Positions 10,885 to 21,335 of a stretch of DNA of 64,000 nucleotides are shown here, one piece after another. The DNA is taken from contig CM067521.1 in assembly GCA_034509495.1 (NCBI GenBank), positions 16,063,491-16,127,490 of the forward strand. The letters run 5' to 3'. The stretch comes from Acestrorhynchus altus (taxonomy: Eukaryota; Chordata; Actinopteri; Characiformes; Acestrorhynchidae). How positions within the stretch are numbered: position 1 is the stretch's first letter; each line of letters begins with the position of its first letter. Made by a program: the position numbers and the translations under genes. Below the pieces are notes generated by a model. That model worked only from the letters and a program-made list of their open reading frames with translations. It had not been told where the DNA came from and made no database searches.

Positions 10885-11540
10885 ACTTCAAATATTTGTG
10901 AACACCCCTTCTACTGCATGCATACAGATACTGTAGTGTATTGTACCCTGCAGCTATACTATCATGCTGCAGTTATTACTTGTACATATAAAGGGGCGCT
11001 GAGGCACTTTAGTTACAGCAGTCAGTAACTTGTTCAGTGTAGGAATGTTCAGCAGGACTTGAATGTAGAACACGGCTATGTTTGTGGGCTGTAATAAAAA
11101 ATAAGCCTTTTCATTTTTGTGGGCCTCTTGTTTATTGAGTTTCCATGCCACGAGCAAAGAATACCACAGCTCTATTAAGTTGCACCCATTGCTAGTACAG
11201 ATGTGCAAGTGCTCACTTGTACCTGCAACAAACATTAACCTATTGGCACCATGTCTAACGCCAGGCCTGGACTAGAGGGGTGTAAAGCTCCCCAGCATTG
11301 AGGTGTGGAGCAGTGGAACTCATTCCAATTCTTTTGGGATAGTTGGGGAGTTGGAGATGAAGTGGAATGGTGATCATCCAACATCCTTACCCCATTAACA
11401 CTCTTGTCATTGAATGCAGTCAAATTCTCACATCAATACTCCAAAATCTAGAACAGCAGAGACCTCCTTAATTCCTTAAATACAAGCAGGAATGAACAAT
11501 GAATGAACAGGTGTCTCATTTTGTCCATATTTTGTAGTTT
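10885..11540 (-). mobile_element. family M DNA element, copy 3, split by an insertion
   Basis: The outer end GAACACCCCTTCTACTGCAT (about 10900-10919) and the rest from TTAAGTTGCACCCATTGCTA (11175) onward belong to one minus-strand family M copy. The body includes ACCTATTGGCACCATGTCTA, GGTGTGGAGCAGTGGAACTC and GTGATCATCCAACATCCTTA, and the opposite terminal repeat ACAGGTGTCTCATTTTGTCC lies at about 11509-11528. The gap at 10932-11168 holds a separate element. The copy ends just before the GT microsatellite. Confidence 0.75.
10932..11168 (+). mobile_element. probable 237-base solo LTR nested in family M
   Basis: The inserted block starts TGTAGTGTATTG and ends GAATACCACA, i.e. TG...CA. It has TATAAAG at 10987-10993 and AATAAA at 11093-11098, the spacing expected for promoter and poly(A) signal of an LTR. 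Family M has GCTAC at this point. Here GATAC precedes the block and GCTCT follows it, consistent with a decayed 5-base target duplication. No internal retroelement genes remain, so it would be a solo LTR left by recombination. The strand is set by the TATA and AATAAA order. The retroelement family is unknown. Confidence 0.55.
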
Positions 11541-11544
11541 GGAC

Positions 11545-11546
<2 letters not shown>

Positions 11547-11624
<78 letters not shown>
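11547..11624 (+). repeat. (GT)39 microsatellite
   Basis: Seventy-eight bases of uninterrupted GT. Poly-Thr-His frames on the opposite strand are its translation, not a gene. Confidence 0.97.
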
Positions 11625-11626
<2 letters not shown>

Positions 11627-11629
11627 AAG

Positions 11630-12235
11630 CTTGGCTCTCTGACAGATACAGTCAGATAAGCCAAATTCTGTTGAAACAGAGCTGTCGCTGGCCTCCCTTA
11701 TTCACTCCAGCACTCGTTTGAGTAATGTGACCTTTTTACATTCGCACTCGGGCCTGCTGTGGAGGCCTTGGCCTGTCTGTAAGTTACAGGCTAACAAATA
11801 TGACAGAGCTATCAGTGCTCAGGGTGAATTGTTGTTGCCCTTTCGCGAGAGACGTGTCTAGCTGTTAGCATTTACTGCCTGGGCGCTGTAAAAACGTCAG
11901 ATCCACTCTAAAAGGCAGACAGGTTTTAGAGTGGCGAAAGATTTGCAAGTCCGATTAGATTTACATGATGATGTCGATTAACGTTTTTAAGATGTTCACT
12001 TGCAGAAGTGTCCTCTCCACTGAAAAGTAGCGAAAGGTCACTGACTCACATACTGTAGTTTTAGTCCGTTTTCCAGGGACACGTTTAATTTAACAGTCTT
12101 CTTGAGGTCAGATGTTAACAGTAATATGCTTTTATTATGATACTTTATGATAATTTACCTGTTTGCTATGCCCACTGTCAAGAGTTTGTTTTTTCCAATT
12201 TGTTCCAATATTGTTAGAACGTCTGTTGTGACAGT
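11630..12235. other. unique stretch, candidate conserved non-coding DNA
   Basis: From about 11690 to 12020 the sequence is free of recognised repeats, less AT-rich than its surroundings, and keeps several CpG (TTCGCGAGAGACGTG near 11843). No coding frame. Candidate regulatory DNA by exclusion only. Confidence 0.3.
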
Positions 12236-12239
12236 GGCT

Positions 12240-12896
12240 CAGTTGATAAAGATAGATAGATCTATGGCTAAACCTAAAACTACTTAACTACAGCAGAGAA
12301 GTGTGCCATTATGAGTATTGATATGAAATAAGTAAATACAAAAACATTATGCAGATAACAACTGTGACAGTGCAGTAAAAATGAAGGCTCAGTAATCTTG
12401 TCTGTCATGCACATGTACAGGTAAAGTGTATGTGCAAAGATCTGAATATTGTTGGTGCAAAGAGATGTGGATAGAAGAGCAGTAATGTCCAGCCATTAAG
12501 TGAGACTGTCAGTTATGCACGTGTAGATGATGTGTCAGTGCAGCGATTGGATAGGACTAATAATGTCCAGCCAAAATTAGTGAGCCTGTCCTGTAAGTAG
12601 CTCAGTGTGTAATCATGCCTCGTAAGTGAGGAGGAGATGTACAGTGTGATCGCTGTTGGTACAAACAACCTCCTGTACCACTCCTGGCTACAGAGGAGCT
12701 GAATGAGTCTGTTGCTGAAAGTGCTCTGCTGCTTGATCAGTAAGTCATGGAGGGCATGAGATGTGCTGTCCAGGATAACGCTCAGTTTGTTGAGAGTTCT
12801 CTTTTCCACCACTGCCTCAAAACTCTCCTGGTGAGCATTCAAGAACAGAGCCAGTCACCTTGATCACTTTGTTGATCTGCTTGGCATCTACATCTC
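12240..12896 (-). mobile_element. 3' end of a second LINE, minus strand
   Basis: Read on the minus strand, a C-terminal ORF2 remnant (12896 to about 12600) is followed by a 3' untranslated region and ends near AGATCTATCTATC at 12249-12262, a short tandem-type tail. It differs in sequence from the LINE end at 1640-2365 but encodes the same type of C-terminal domain. Its upstream edge joins the CA microsatellite and SINE at 12902-13088, so the original 5' junction is not visible. Confidence 0.75.
12513..12896 (-). pseudogene. LINE reverse transcriptase, C-terminal remnant (frameshifted)
   Basis: An upstream frame reads DAKQINKVIKVTGSVLECS and breaks at about 12830. The next frame continues VVEKRTLNKLSVILDSTSHA, KQQSTFSNRLIQLLCSQEWY and RRLFVPTAITLYISSSL. 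The RR.x.VPTAI.LYN-type ending is the same C-terminal block seen at 1747-2060. The frame stays open to 12513, beyond the usual end of the domain. One frameshift plus 5' truncation make it a dead copy. Confidence 0.75.
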
Positions 12897-12897
12897 T

Positions 12898-12901
<4 letters not shown>

Positions 12902-12948
<47 letters not shown>
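12902..12948 (+). repeat. (CA)n microsatellite within a SINE
   Basis: About 23 CA units. On the minus strand it follows CAACTCTAAATTTTGTGTTT, the point where this SINE family normally has a short GT stretch, so it probably grew from the SINE's own GT run. Confidence 0.95.
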
Positions 12949-12949
<1 letters not shown>

Positions 12950-12954
<5 letters not shown>

Positions 12955-13088
12955 AAATTTAGAGTTGCCAGTTGACCTCATCGCCATACTTCTGAAATGT
13001 GGGAGGAAACCGGAGTCACCAGAGGAGGGGAGCACATGCTAACTCCACCCAGATAGGGTCTTGAACCCAAGAGCTTTGTGCTGGATGG
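12950..13088 (-). mobile_element. tRNA-derived SINE (family S2), 5' part
   Basis: On the minus strand: AAGCTCTTGGGTTCAAGACC (B-box GGTTCAAGACC), CTATCTGGGTGGAGTTAGCA, CCGGTTTCCTCCCACATTTC and GACCTCATC/AACTGGCAACTC. The same order occurs on the plus strand at 20653-21019. It runs straight into the GT-rich microsatellite. Confidence 0.7.
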
Positions 13089-13828
13089 GTCTGAGATGTA
13101 TTTGAGAAAACAAGGGCATTTTTGTGACATTAATACAACATTAGTACCTCAAAATGTTCAAAAAGTCAGGATATTTTTGCTGAATAACCCATCTGCTACA
13201 TCTGAACAGGCACACTCAGTTCATCACTTTATTTCACTGTTTTTTTGTGAGATGTCAAATCAATTATGTCATTATCTGAGGAAAACAGATTTGTTATTTC
13301 TAGATCTCTTGGAAATTACCCTGTTATCTCACTTTTCAACATGTATTGTTTGGAGATAATCTTATACACATACACACTCATTTATATTTTATATATTTAA
13401 AAAAAAAAAAAATCAGTGCAGTGATTGAGATCAGAAGACAATCAGGTAGACAATTCAAGTACAGTTCAGGTTAAGGTGCAAATGGTCATGGTCTTTCAAA
13501 AGTTGTGAAGATTGTAGCTTTGGTTGTGTGTTTGGATGTCTAGTCCAGAAACGTGGTGCAAGTTCGACTGTAATGGGTCTCGGTGCCAGGTCTTGCAGAA
13601 TTTCACAAGGCTTTATTGTCCCCAGAATGGCTAGATATTAAACAGTAGGGTGCTAAATAATTTAGATTTAGCTTTATTCCTCCACTTATTCTGTCATTTA
13701 TTCTTCATTACGCTCAGTGGCTGGCAGAGTGCATCCCCACTACGCCAAGCAGCTAGAGGCGACGGAGCGATCAAAGCTCTGTTTAGAACACCCCTGGTCT
13801 TTAACATGGCTTTTACTCAGAGCAGCAT
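13089..13828. other. gene-free AT-rich stretch
   Basis: Contains an A run at about 13399-13411. A 93-codon plus frame (13078-13359) has no motif. Confidence 0.5.
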
Positions 13829-13832
13829 TGTG

Positions 13833-13868
<36 letters not shown>
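13829..13868 (+). repeat. interrupted TG microsatellite
   Basis: About 20 TG units with one TTTG interruption near 13846-13850. Confidence 0.95.
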
Positions 13869-15450
13869 TGGGGAAGAGACAGTGGGGATGGGGGTTTGAT
13901 GAGGAGCGCTAAGGTCTGATCTGTGAGAAAATTAGCCGTCCTTGTCTCTGTGGCTGGTTGGCACAGAGAGAGAAACATCTTCCCTCAGTTTCCCCTCAAG
14001 GCCTGGAGAACCTTGCGGGACGAGCCGTAATGAACTTGCAAACATTCACCTTTTGGCAACGGAGCATATTAGCACAATGTCAGAGCGCTCGCTTGTAGAA
14101 AGGACAGCTTGTACTTGCTGCTAGCCTCTGCGTCTGCTTTCCAACAGGCAAAACCCCATTAAAGCACTCTTCATCCATTCACACCCTCCATGTAGAGCTC
14201 GAAAAAACACCCCCTCGCATCAGGGCGGAAATTTTGCTTAGGTGCAGGTGCATCTTAGCAGATGTTTTAGCGGACACGCTGGAGAGTCGACTCCCACGCT
14301 AGTCACAACAACAGATGCTCCTCTGACAAACCCCAGCTAAAACTGCTCGCACTGACGGCTTACTGTTATTTTCTAATTGAGAAACTGTGGCAAAATAAAT
14401 CACGCTACGTCCACGCACTTCAAAGCTAGCGCTGAACACTCAGTTGAGCACCAGGCCGCCATTAAGATGTAACTGACAGGAACCTGTTTGGCAGATCTGT
14501 CGAGCGATTTTTAGGGCTATCGGACTGAAATGTTGGCAGTTTTGTCAACAGGAGGAACTGTTGGCCATTAAGTTTGTTGACTGATGACTGGTGGTAGATA
14601 AAGGAGTGACAACACCGTCTGTTTCAGCAGGCTGCTTGATTTGGCTTCCCACTAGCTGAACAGTATGGTTAACATCTTACCACACTTTATTCTGATGATT
14701 CTATATCAATAACAGACCACAACTCGAAACCGTTAAGATTAACTCTGTAAACTGCCCTGCAGATTTGTGTTGAGTGAACAGAAAGTTCGCCAGAGAACTT
14801 GTAGAATGGTATATTAATGGTCAAACTTGCTAAGTGACATGGATTTGTTGCTTGGTTTTGTGTTAATTTGTCAGACTTTGTTCTATCAAAGTCATAAGTT
14901 ATGAGCACTTGATGTTTTTGTTTTAGAATAATCTGGAGGTTTTGTTCCTGATTAGTTCCTGGCCATTAGATAGATGGAGGCTGTTCAGGCTTTCATTTGG
15001 ACCTTCCTCAGAAACTCCTAATGATGACACCCACAACAGACTCCTACTACAGACTCTCTAAAGGTCACACACTCCCCGGATTCCATGCATTTTCATGTTT
15101 ATCTAGACTCCTTAATCATTCTATGATCCAGTGTTTGCTGCACTGTAGAAATTGTGAAGCCTAGATATTGTGGTCCTTCCATGATATGAAGAACAAGCTC
15201 TTTATTCAGAGTGACCATAAAAGTTCTCCCCCAGTTTCAATCACCCAGTCTCTGTTACTCAGTACCATTCACTTGGTCTTACGTTACCCTTGCTGCCCTA
15301 TTTTTCCTGCATTTTCTTTTTCAACTGTAATTCTTTTTCATTGTATTATTCTTTTTAACTCACGGCTACTGATGGACAGATTCATTTGTATGCCCTGCTT
15401 CATTCCCCTTTCTCTTTCTTCTTCTCCCTTAAACCTCCTCATTTTTACTC
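13869..15450. other. unique stretch, candidate conserved non-coding DNA
   Basis: About 14170-14560 lacks recognised repeats, has many CpG and mixed composition (GGGCGGAAATTTTGCTTAGG near 14223; GTCGAGCGATTTTTAGGGCT near 14499). No coding frame above 60-75 codons. The remainder to 15450 is ordinary AT-rich sequence with a C/T-rich lead into the next microsatellite. Confidence 0.3.
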
Positions 15451-15609
<159 letters not shown>

Positions 15610-16047
15610 CTCCTTGTCGCAATCCTCGACACAATTAGACCCCCGATGGCAGATGAAGGGGTCTTGGCTTAAGAGAGGCCCTCTTCTCGCTTGGCTGGGT
15701 CTCGGTGGAGCAGGCAATCAGAGCAGGCGCCGCTGAAACGGGCCAGCTTTAATTAGCACTACAGACCCACTTGACCTGCCACTGCTGCGGGGGGATATCC
15801 TAACCCAGGGCTCTGTTTGACGTGGCTTGTGAGGGACCACTGACCCCTGGAGGCCACTGGAGATGTTCATGAATACAGAGGTTATTTTTAATGACAGATA
15901 TAATTAATATTTGTCCATGTGTTTCCTATGAGAACTTCTCCTTTTTTTGTGGCCTTTCTTCTGGAATCTGAAAATGCTTTTGTGTCTGTGTTGCACTGGT
16001 TCTGAGTTGGTGCAGTGGGTCTAAAGTTTTGGAAAAGAAAGCGCATG
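15610..16047. other. gene-free stretch
   Basis: A G-rich unique piece (15640-15870, including GCGGGGGGATATCC) precedes AT-rich sequence. Nothing recognised as coding. Confidence 0.45.
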
Positions 16048-16262
16048 CAGAGGAGTTTGTCATCCACATTTAACCCATCCATATACAGTGATGCACACAC
16101 ATCCACATTTGTGAATTCACACACTAGGGGGCAGTGAGCACATATGCCCAGAGCACATGTGCCCTATCCGTGGCACCTAGATCCATGGCACCTATGGAGA
16201 AACTGTGGAGATGTTCTCAACCTTCCAATCATAAGGCTGGTTCCCTAACCACCAGGCCACAA
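16048..16262 (-). mobile_element. SINE family S1, copy 3
   Basis: Minus strand reads GTGGCCTGGTGGTTAGGGAA (A-box region), GGAAGGTTGAGAACATC, then GCTCACTGCCCCCTAGTGTG and ends GGGTTAAATGTGGATGAC. The B-box part is rearranged compared with the 6028 copy: the middle is shortened and repeats 'ccatggcacctat'-type text. Confidence 0.7.
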
Positions 16263-16599
16263 CGGAAATCACATCTGTGTATGTGTAGTATGCAGAATAT
16301 CATTTACACTTGTTGATAGGGATGTCCTGATCCATTGGAGACACCCTTCAATCTTCTCTGGGTGCTTGGAAAGAGTACTAATTTCAATTAGATCGATGGT
16401 CCATGCTCCATGGTCAAGGGCTGGACAAGGATTACTCTTCATGCACGTTGTCCCATTATCATCCCAGTACCCACAGGATTGGTTAACCATCTTCTCCCAT
16501 CAGGACACTGAAATTTAGTCCCACGCCACAACATATTGTGAGTTCTGCTGGAATGCACAGTCATGCATGAACATCTTTTTATATACAATATATAGTCAT
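16263..16599. other. stretch flanking the Tc1 remnant
   Basis: May include the decayed 3' end of the transposon that starts upstream on the minus strand, but no frame aligns to the transposase C terminus. Confidence 0.35.
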
Positions 16600-17095
16600 C
16601 ATCAAACAAAGTTGCACAAATCATTGGATTCAGAAGGAAGTGTCAGATTGCAATGCTATTCGAGTGCTGATAGCATGTCCAATACCATCCCACACATTTT
16701 CATTCAGGGATAGGTCTGGCAAAGCAACAGGCCATCTGTCATAGTTTTTGTATCTTCAAGGCAAGTTCTTGAGACGGTAGCAGTATGCTAATGTGTGTGG
16801 TCCTGTTGGAGTAGTGCACTGAAGTGTGTGTTCAGTAGGGCCACTGGTTGCAGGACCTCATTAATGCAATGTTTGAGCATCAATTTGCCTGTGAGGAAGA
16901 TCAAAGGTGATCTGGCATCATACAAAATTGTACTCCACACCATGACACAAGGCCTTCTGGATGCGTGACAATCGTATATGCTTGGTGCTCCATGCATTTT
17001 TTGGTCATGTGCACCACAAGAAAAGCGGAACTAGTCACTGAAGATGGCCTGCTGCCATTCTGAGTGACTCCATGACAATCTGGCTAGACACCATT
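16600..17095 (-). pseudogene. Tc1/mariner-type transposase remnant, lineage 1
   Basis: On the minus strand successive broken frames carry Tc1 DDE-domain blocks in the right order. First is RLSWSHSEWQQAIFSD (first catalytic D, about 17030). Next is CVMVWSTILYDARSPLIFL and LMLKHCINEVLQPVALL. Then FSALLQQDHTH, where the family has QQDNARPH (second D). Last is RWPVALPDLSLNENVWDGI, where the family has SPDLSPIEHVWD (the E is kept). A stop follows QQDHTH and at least two more frame breaks occur. The N-terminal DNA-binding region and clear terminal repeats were not found. Inactive. Confidence 0.8.
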
Positions 17096-19030
17096 GCATT
17101 TGTGCATGGCAATTGGTTGAAACCTTCTGAGAGCCACTAATATTTTCACAATGAGTGTGTTTACGTTATATTGAAGTTCTTACAGATTTACAAAAGTGCT
17201 TCACACGTGTAAAGCCCCTTTGCAGACATTTACTGAAGAATTCAAAAGTGGTTCTTGAATGGCAATGCTCCAGTGAACCTGTTTAAGTTCCTCTGTTTTG
17301 AAGCTTGTACTCCAACATCTCCCTCATAGACTCAGCCAGCCTCGTTTTCATTCTTCATCCGTTTTTTGGACTATTTGCCATTGTTCGTGCATCTTGAGGG
17401 CATGCTTCGCCTCCTGCTGCGCCTCTTGGCTGCTTCTCTCTGTGTAACAGAAGTTGCGATTTAGCCAGATGGTGCAGCTGCATCAGCCTTCAGCACCCCA
17501 CATAGGATGCCTTACAGCATCAGCAAACAGGTGTGGAAACAAGTAGGAAAGAGGTTTGGAAACACTTCAGTGTCAGTGCAAAAAGTGTTGTAGGAGCTAG
17601 TAGTGAAGATGTTCACTCTTAAAATGGTTGTGAGACGTTTCTGTCTCCAACTTACCAAGCAGCAGTTGTCTTTGGCAGTGCTATTCACTCATATTTGCCA
17701 GATTTCATTAGCAAGTTTGCTTACTGAAATTAGAGCCATGCTTAGCACATTATAAGTGAGGCATCTAGATTGCTTCATTTTTGCTTTAACAGCATTAACA
17801 TTATCCTAAGTTGATATGAAGACTGTTATGTAGTGAGGCTACATTTTGTTTAAAAAAAGGAGGAAACCGGTGAAACACAAGTGTCCACTGTGATTAGGAT
17901 ATTGTGGCCTAAGTTGGAGGACCATAGAAATATGTATATGCATATGTATACTGCAATATTGCATTAACCAATACTTATTTACCAAGACCAAACTTGGAAA
18001 TCACACACACACACTTAACCTCCTGGTGGAATGAACCAAACAAAAGGCGCCACCTCCTTCCCCGATCAACTGGGATCCCCACCGGTTCGGGACTGAATTA
18101 AGTTGCCAGTTCAGACCAGCCTGTGTTGACCTTCCATCCAGTCAAAAATGAGCATCTTACGTCCCCTCTTGAGCTACCAAGACTTTGAGAATCTTACAGG
18201 CTTCACTCAGGTGTTCAGATAATCTCTCACAGTTACTCTGACTTAGAGCAAGCCTGGTTTTGAAGAGTCACATTCATTTCAACATGTATCAACATGTAAC
18301 TTCAACATGATTGTTCTTCTACAAAGTTTCTTATGGCATACAAGACAACTAGATCTTTTAACTTGTCATTTGGCTCTACAGCTTGTCGTAACACAAGGCC
18401 CACAGGCATGTTCTGATTCTCTGCTCAGCAGTGTGATCTAATGTAGCACTTGACACAGGGTGACCTCCATGCTGGTTTATCGCAGTAGGTTCTGATGAAG
18501 TGTAACTGCAGGTAGACAATGTTTCAAGTCACTGTCTTTCTCTCTCTTTGTTTCAGAGCGTGCGTATTTCCTCTTCCATGGTCTGGGTAGATCAAACGAG
18601 GCAAGTATTTGAAGGATGTTCAAGGCCAAAAGACTCCAGCATGAATTAACTTTGGAAAACTTGGTTAATAATCGTGCTTCAGAATTGAATTTTCATTTGG
18701 AGTAATCAATCTGAAAAATGAGCAGGTAAAGATAAGACCTAGGTTTGAGATTCGCAGCCAAGAACCTTTTGCAATGAGAATCTCATGTTAAGATTGGTTC
18801 TTTCTCTCTTGCACCCTTCTGTCTTTGTTTTTCCAAGGAAGTATTTCTGCACTTTCCCTTTTTTTCTGCTCTCTGACACATAATGGGTTATTATACGTTA
18901 ATACCTGCTGGTACTGTTTTCAAACAGCTGTGCTTAAGTGGTGCTTATACCTATTTGCAGTAAAGAGTGACTATTTATGGAGGCTGTGGGACCTCTGGGG
19001 TTAAACGGAGCAGTATTGTGTGAAGTCTGA
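17096..19030. other. gene-free unique stretch
   Basis: Nearly 2 kb with no notable open frame on either strand. A short CA run lies at about 18002-18013. The sequence around 18030-18130 is more GC-rich (CACCGGTTCGGGACTG) but is not recognised. Confidence 0.5.
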
Positions 19031-19071
19031 TGATTATTATATATTATTATTATTATTATTATTATTATTAT
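19031..19071 (+). repeat. (ATT)n microsatellite
   Basis: About 13 ATT units with one interruption near 19040. Confidence 0.95.
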
Positions 19072-19224
19072 CCAATTTAGATTATTTTAATTGTTTTATT
19101 ATTCTTATTTCTTGCAGTTTAAGATTTCGTCACAGCTGTGCACAGCTTTCTGATTTGATGTATAGTTTTACATAACTGTTCCTATGAGAACTTGTTCTTT
19201 GGGATTCCACACAAGTCACTTGGA

Positions 19225-19530
19225 ACCATTTGTGCAGCCACCTAAGAAACATCACAAGTACCTAGCTACAGCCCAGCAAAAACTGAGCAACATCAAACCC
19301 TGCAACACTATAGCACTCATCTAGCAACCACCATAGCAACCACTTAGTAACCACTTAGGATATCATAACAACCACCTAGCAACCATTTAACACCATAACA
19401 ACCACTTGGGAACACCACTGCAACAACTAAACGACATATAACCACCTGCAACACAGTAGCAACCATTTTGAATACCATAGCAACCTGGTAGCTACACCAT
19501 AGGAACCAAAAGGAACAACCTAATAACTGA
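19225..19530 (-). repeat. GTTGCTATGG-type minisatellite, reversed
   Basis: The plus strand shows repeated CTAGCAACCACCATAGCAAC, CACTTAGTAACCACTTAGG and ACCACCTAGCAACC words, the reverse complement of the 4481 array. Unit length varies around 20-30 bases and no strict period survives. Confidence 0.75.
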
Positions 19531-20618
19531 CTGGAAGTGGTAAAAACTTGGGCACTTGAAAGGCACTTTTCTAGTGGAAACTGAGCCCAACATTACAGCA
19601 AAATTAATAATATGATCATCTACTAAATCCAGTAGTATGTGTGCTGCATTTCAGAAAACAGTTTTAAAGCAGGGAAACACTATATGCTAATTGGCCCAAA
19701 TGCAACTGAATCCAAAAGCCTACATTTGCATTATTGCATTAAACGCTGGAGTCAGATCGATTCTGATTAATTGCATTTCTGCACTGGATAATGAGAAAGT
19801 GCATTCAAGCTCTCAATCGTGGCCTAAGTGCACAGGTGTTGCTTGCATGCCTCAGTGGAGGTAAACGCTGATGCAATGCACATAATTCACAGTTTTGCCA
19901 GTCTCTTCACTGTAGCATGATTTCTGCAATTCTGCTCTAATGAAGGAACACAAGCTAATTATTTTCTCACCCAATTTAGGCTTTATTTCTGAGCACAGAG
20001 AATTGTGAACCACAGAGCCAAAGCCTGAATCACAAAAGCCTGGGAAACGGCAACTTCATCAGTAAGTCTTTAGCACTGTCATTCCCACTAAGTGGTTTTC
20101 CGGTTGTGTGGGGCACTAAGCAATTAAAGCCAAGGCTAATCGAGGTCTTTGAAAAAATAATCTCTGCTGAATTCATACTAAGGCACCACACTTAATCAAA
20201 CTTTGTCCACAGAACTTGTTGAAGAATGTGGACGATGATGAACTTGCACTAAAAACTGTAACAGTCAGATACTTACCTTGGAGAAAAGGGCAGAGGTGGT
20301 GGGTTCCTTAAGGTTCTGGGAGTGGCACCCTGGGCATCGTTCTATTCGATTGTCAGAAGATATCTGGTGCTCTTGGTTCAGGCTGGAAAACCTGGGCTGA
20401 AGTGGGAGAGCATGATGAGAACTACTGCAGGTCAGACATGCTCTTGGTCCTGGCATCTGTTTAGCCACATTTTATAAAAATGAAAGGTCTTAAGTATTTC
20501 TTCCTCTACTGGTTTGGAGTCATAGGTGACACATTATGTTAGCAGGGTTTTTGAAAGGGCTTACTAGTCTAGCAGTGTTAAAATGTCTAAAGTAGGCACT
20601 TGAAATATGAGCTATGCT
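19531..20618. other. gene-free stretch
   Basis: Unique sequence. A 67-codon minus frame (20265-20468) shows no domain. Confidence 0.5.
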
Positions 20619-21335
20619 TATACACCTGTCAGCCATGACATTTAAACCATGGAAGGTACAGTGGCTTGGTGCTTAGGGCGTTCAACTCCCAGCACTGGAG
20701 TCTTGGGTTCAAGGTCCTATCTGGGTGAAGTCTCCATGTTCTCCTTGTGTCTGCATGGGTTTCCTCCCATATTCCAAAAAACATGGATTTGAGGAGAATT
20801 GGCTACTCTAACTTGCCCTGGTATATATGAATTGATTGTATGAATACCCAGATACAGATTGACCTGGGTATAATCCCTCTAGTCCTCAATGCAGGTGGAT
20901 GGTCGCAGAGAGTATGCTGTGTGTGATTGGCTGAAGCCTCTCGCCAGGGTGTGTTGGTTGAGTTCTGAGTGTATCTAGAAATGTGCCATATAAAAATATA
21001 ACTTCATTCATTCATTCATGTTACAAGACCTTTGGTATCTGGCACTAAGGTGTAGTAGTAGTCCTATTAGTTGTGAGGCAGGACCTCCATGAACATCAGT
21101 GAGCCTTGAACCCCATGACCCCTATTGTCCTTCCTTGCAGCAGTTTTGGTAGGTACTCACCTCATACCAGAAACACCCAACAGCACCTACCTGATGTTTT
21201 GCAGATGTTCTGGCCAGTCGTCTAGCTATTACACTGTTGTTCTTGTCTCAGATTTTAATGCTTGTCAATTTTTCCTGCCGTCATCACATCGGCTTCAACA
21301 ACTGGCCATTCACTTGCTGCCTAATATATCCAGTC
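20619..21335 (-). mobile_element. deleted Tc1-type derivative, copy 1, with nested SINE
   Basis: The left end TATACACCTGTCAGCCATGA (about 20619-20638) resembles a Tc1-type terminal repeat. After the nested SINE the text continues ACAAGACCTTTGGTATCTGG, then GGACCTCCATGAACATCAGT, CGTCTAGCTATTACACTG and ends TTCACTTGCTGCCTAATATA. I recognise these as the two ends of a fish Tc1 transposon joined across a large internal deletion, antisense to the transposase. The copy at 36303-36630 has the same junction, so this is a non-autonomous family. The right terminal repeat is missing. Confidence 0.7.
20653..21019 (+). mobile_element. tRNA-derived SINE (family S2), full length, nested
   Basis: The head has an A-box-like TGGCTTGGTGC near 20662 and B-box GGTTCAAGGTCC at 20706-20717. 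The body reads TCTCCTTGTGTCTGCATGGG, TTTCCTCCCATATTCC and AATTGGCTACTCTAACTTGC. The tail is (TTCA)4-type at about 21002-21019. It sits just inside the left end of the deleted Tc1 derivative and so is younger than it. Relatives: 12950-13088 (minus) and 28619-28745. Confidence 0.75.

Noticed and set aside
11476..11664. Poly-Thr-His open frame
   Set aside because: Translation of the GT microsatellite at 11547-11624.
20653..20730. Possible tRNA gene (GGTTCAAGGTCC B box)
   Set aside because: Head of a SINE with a TTCA tail, repeated elsewhere in the window.
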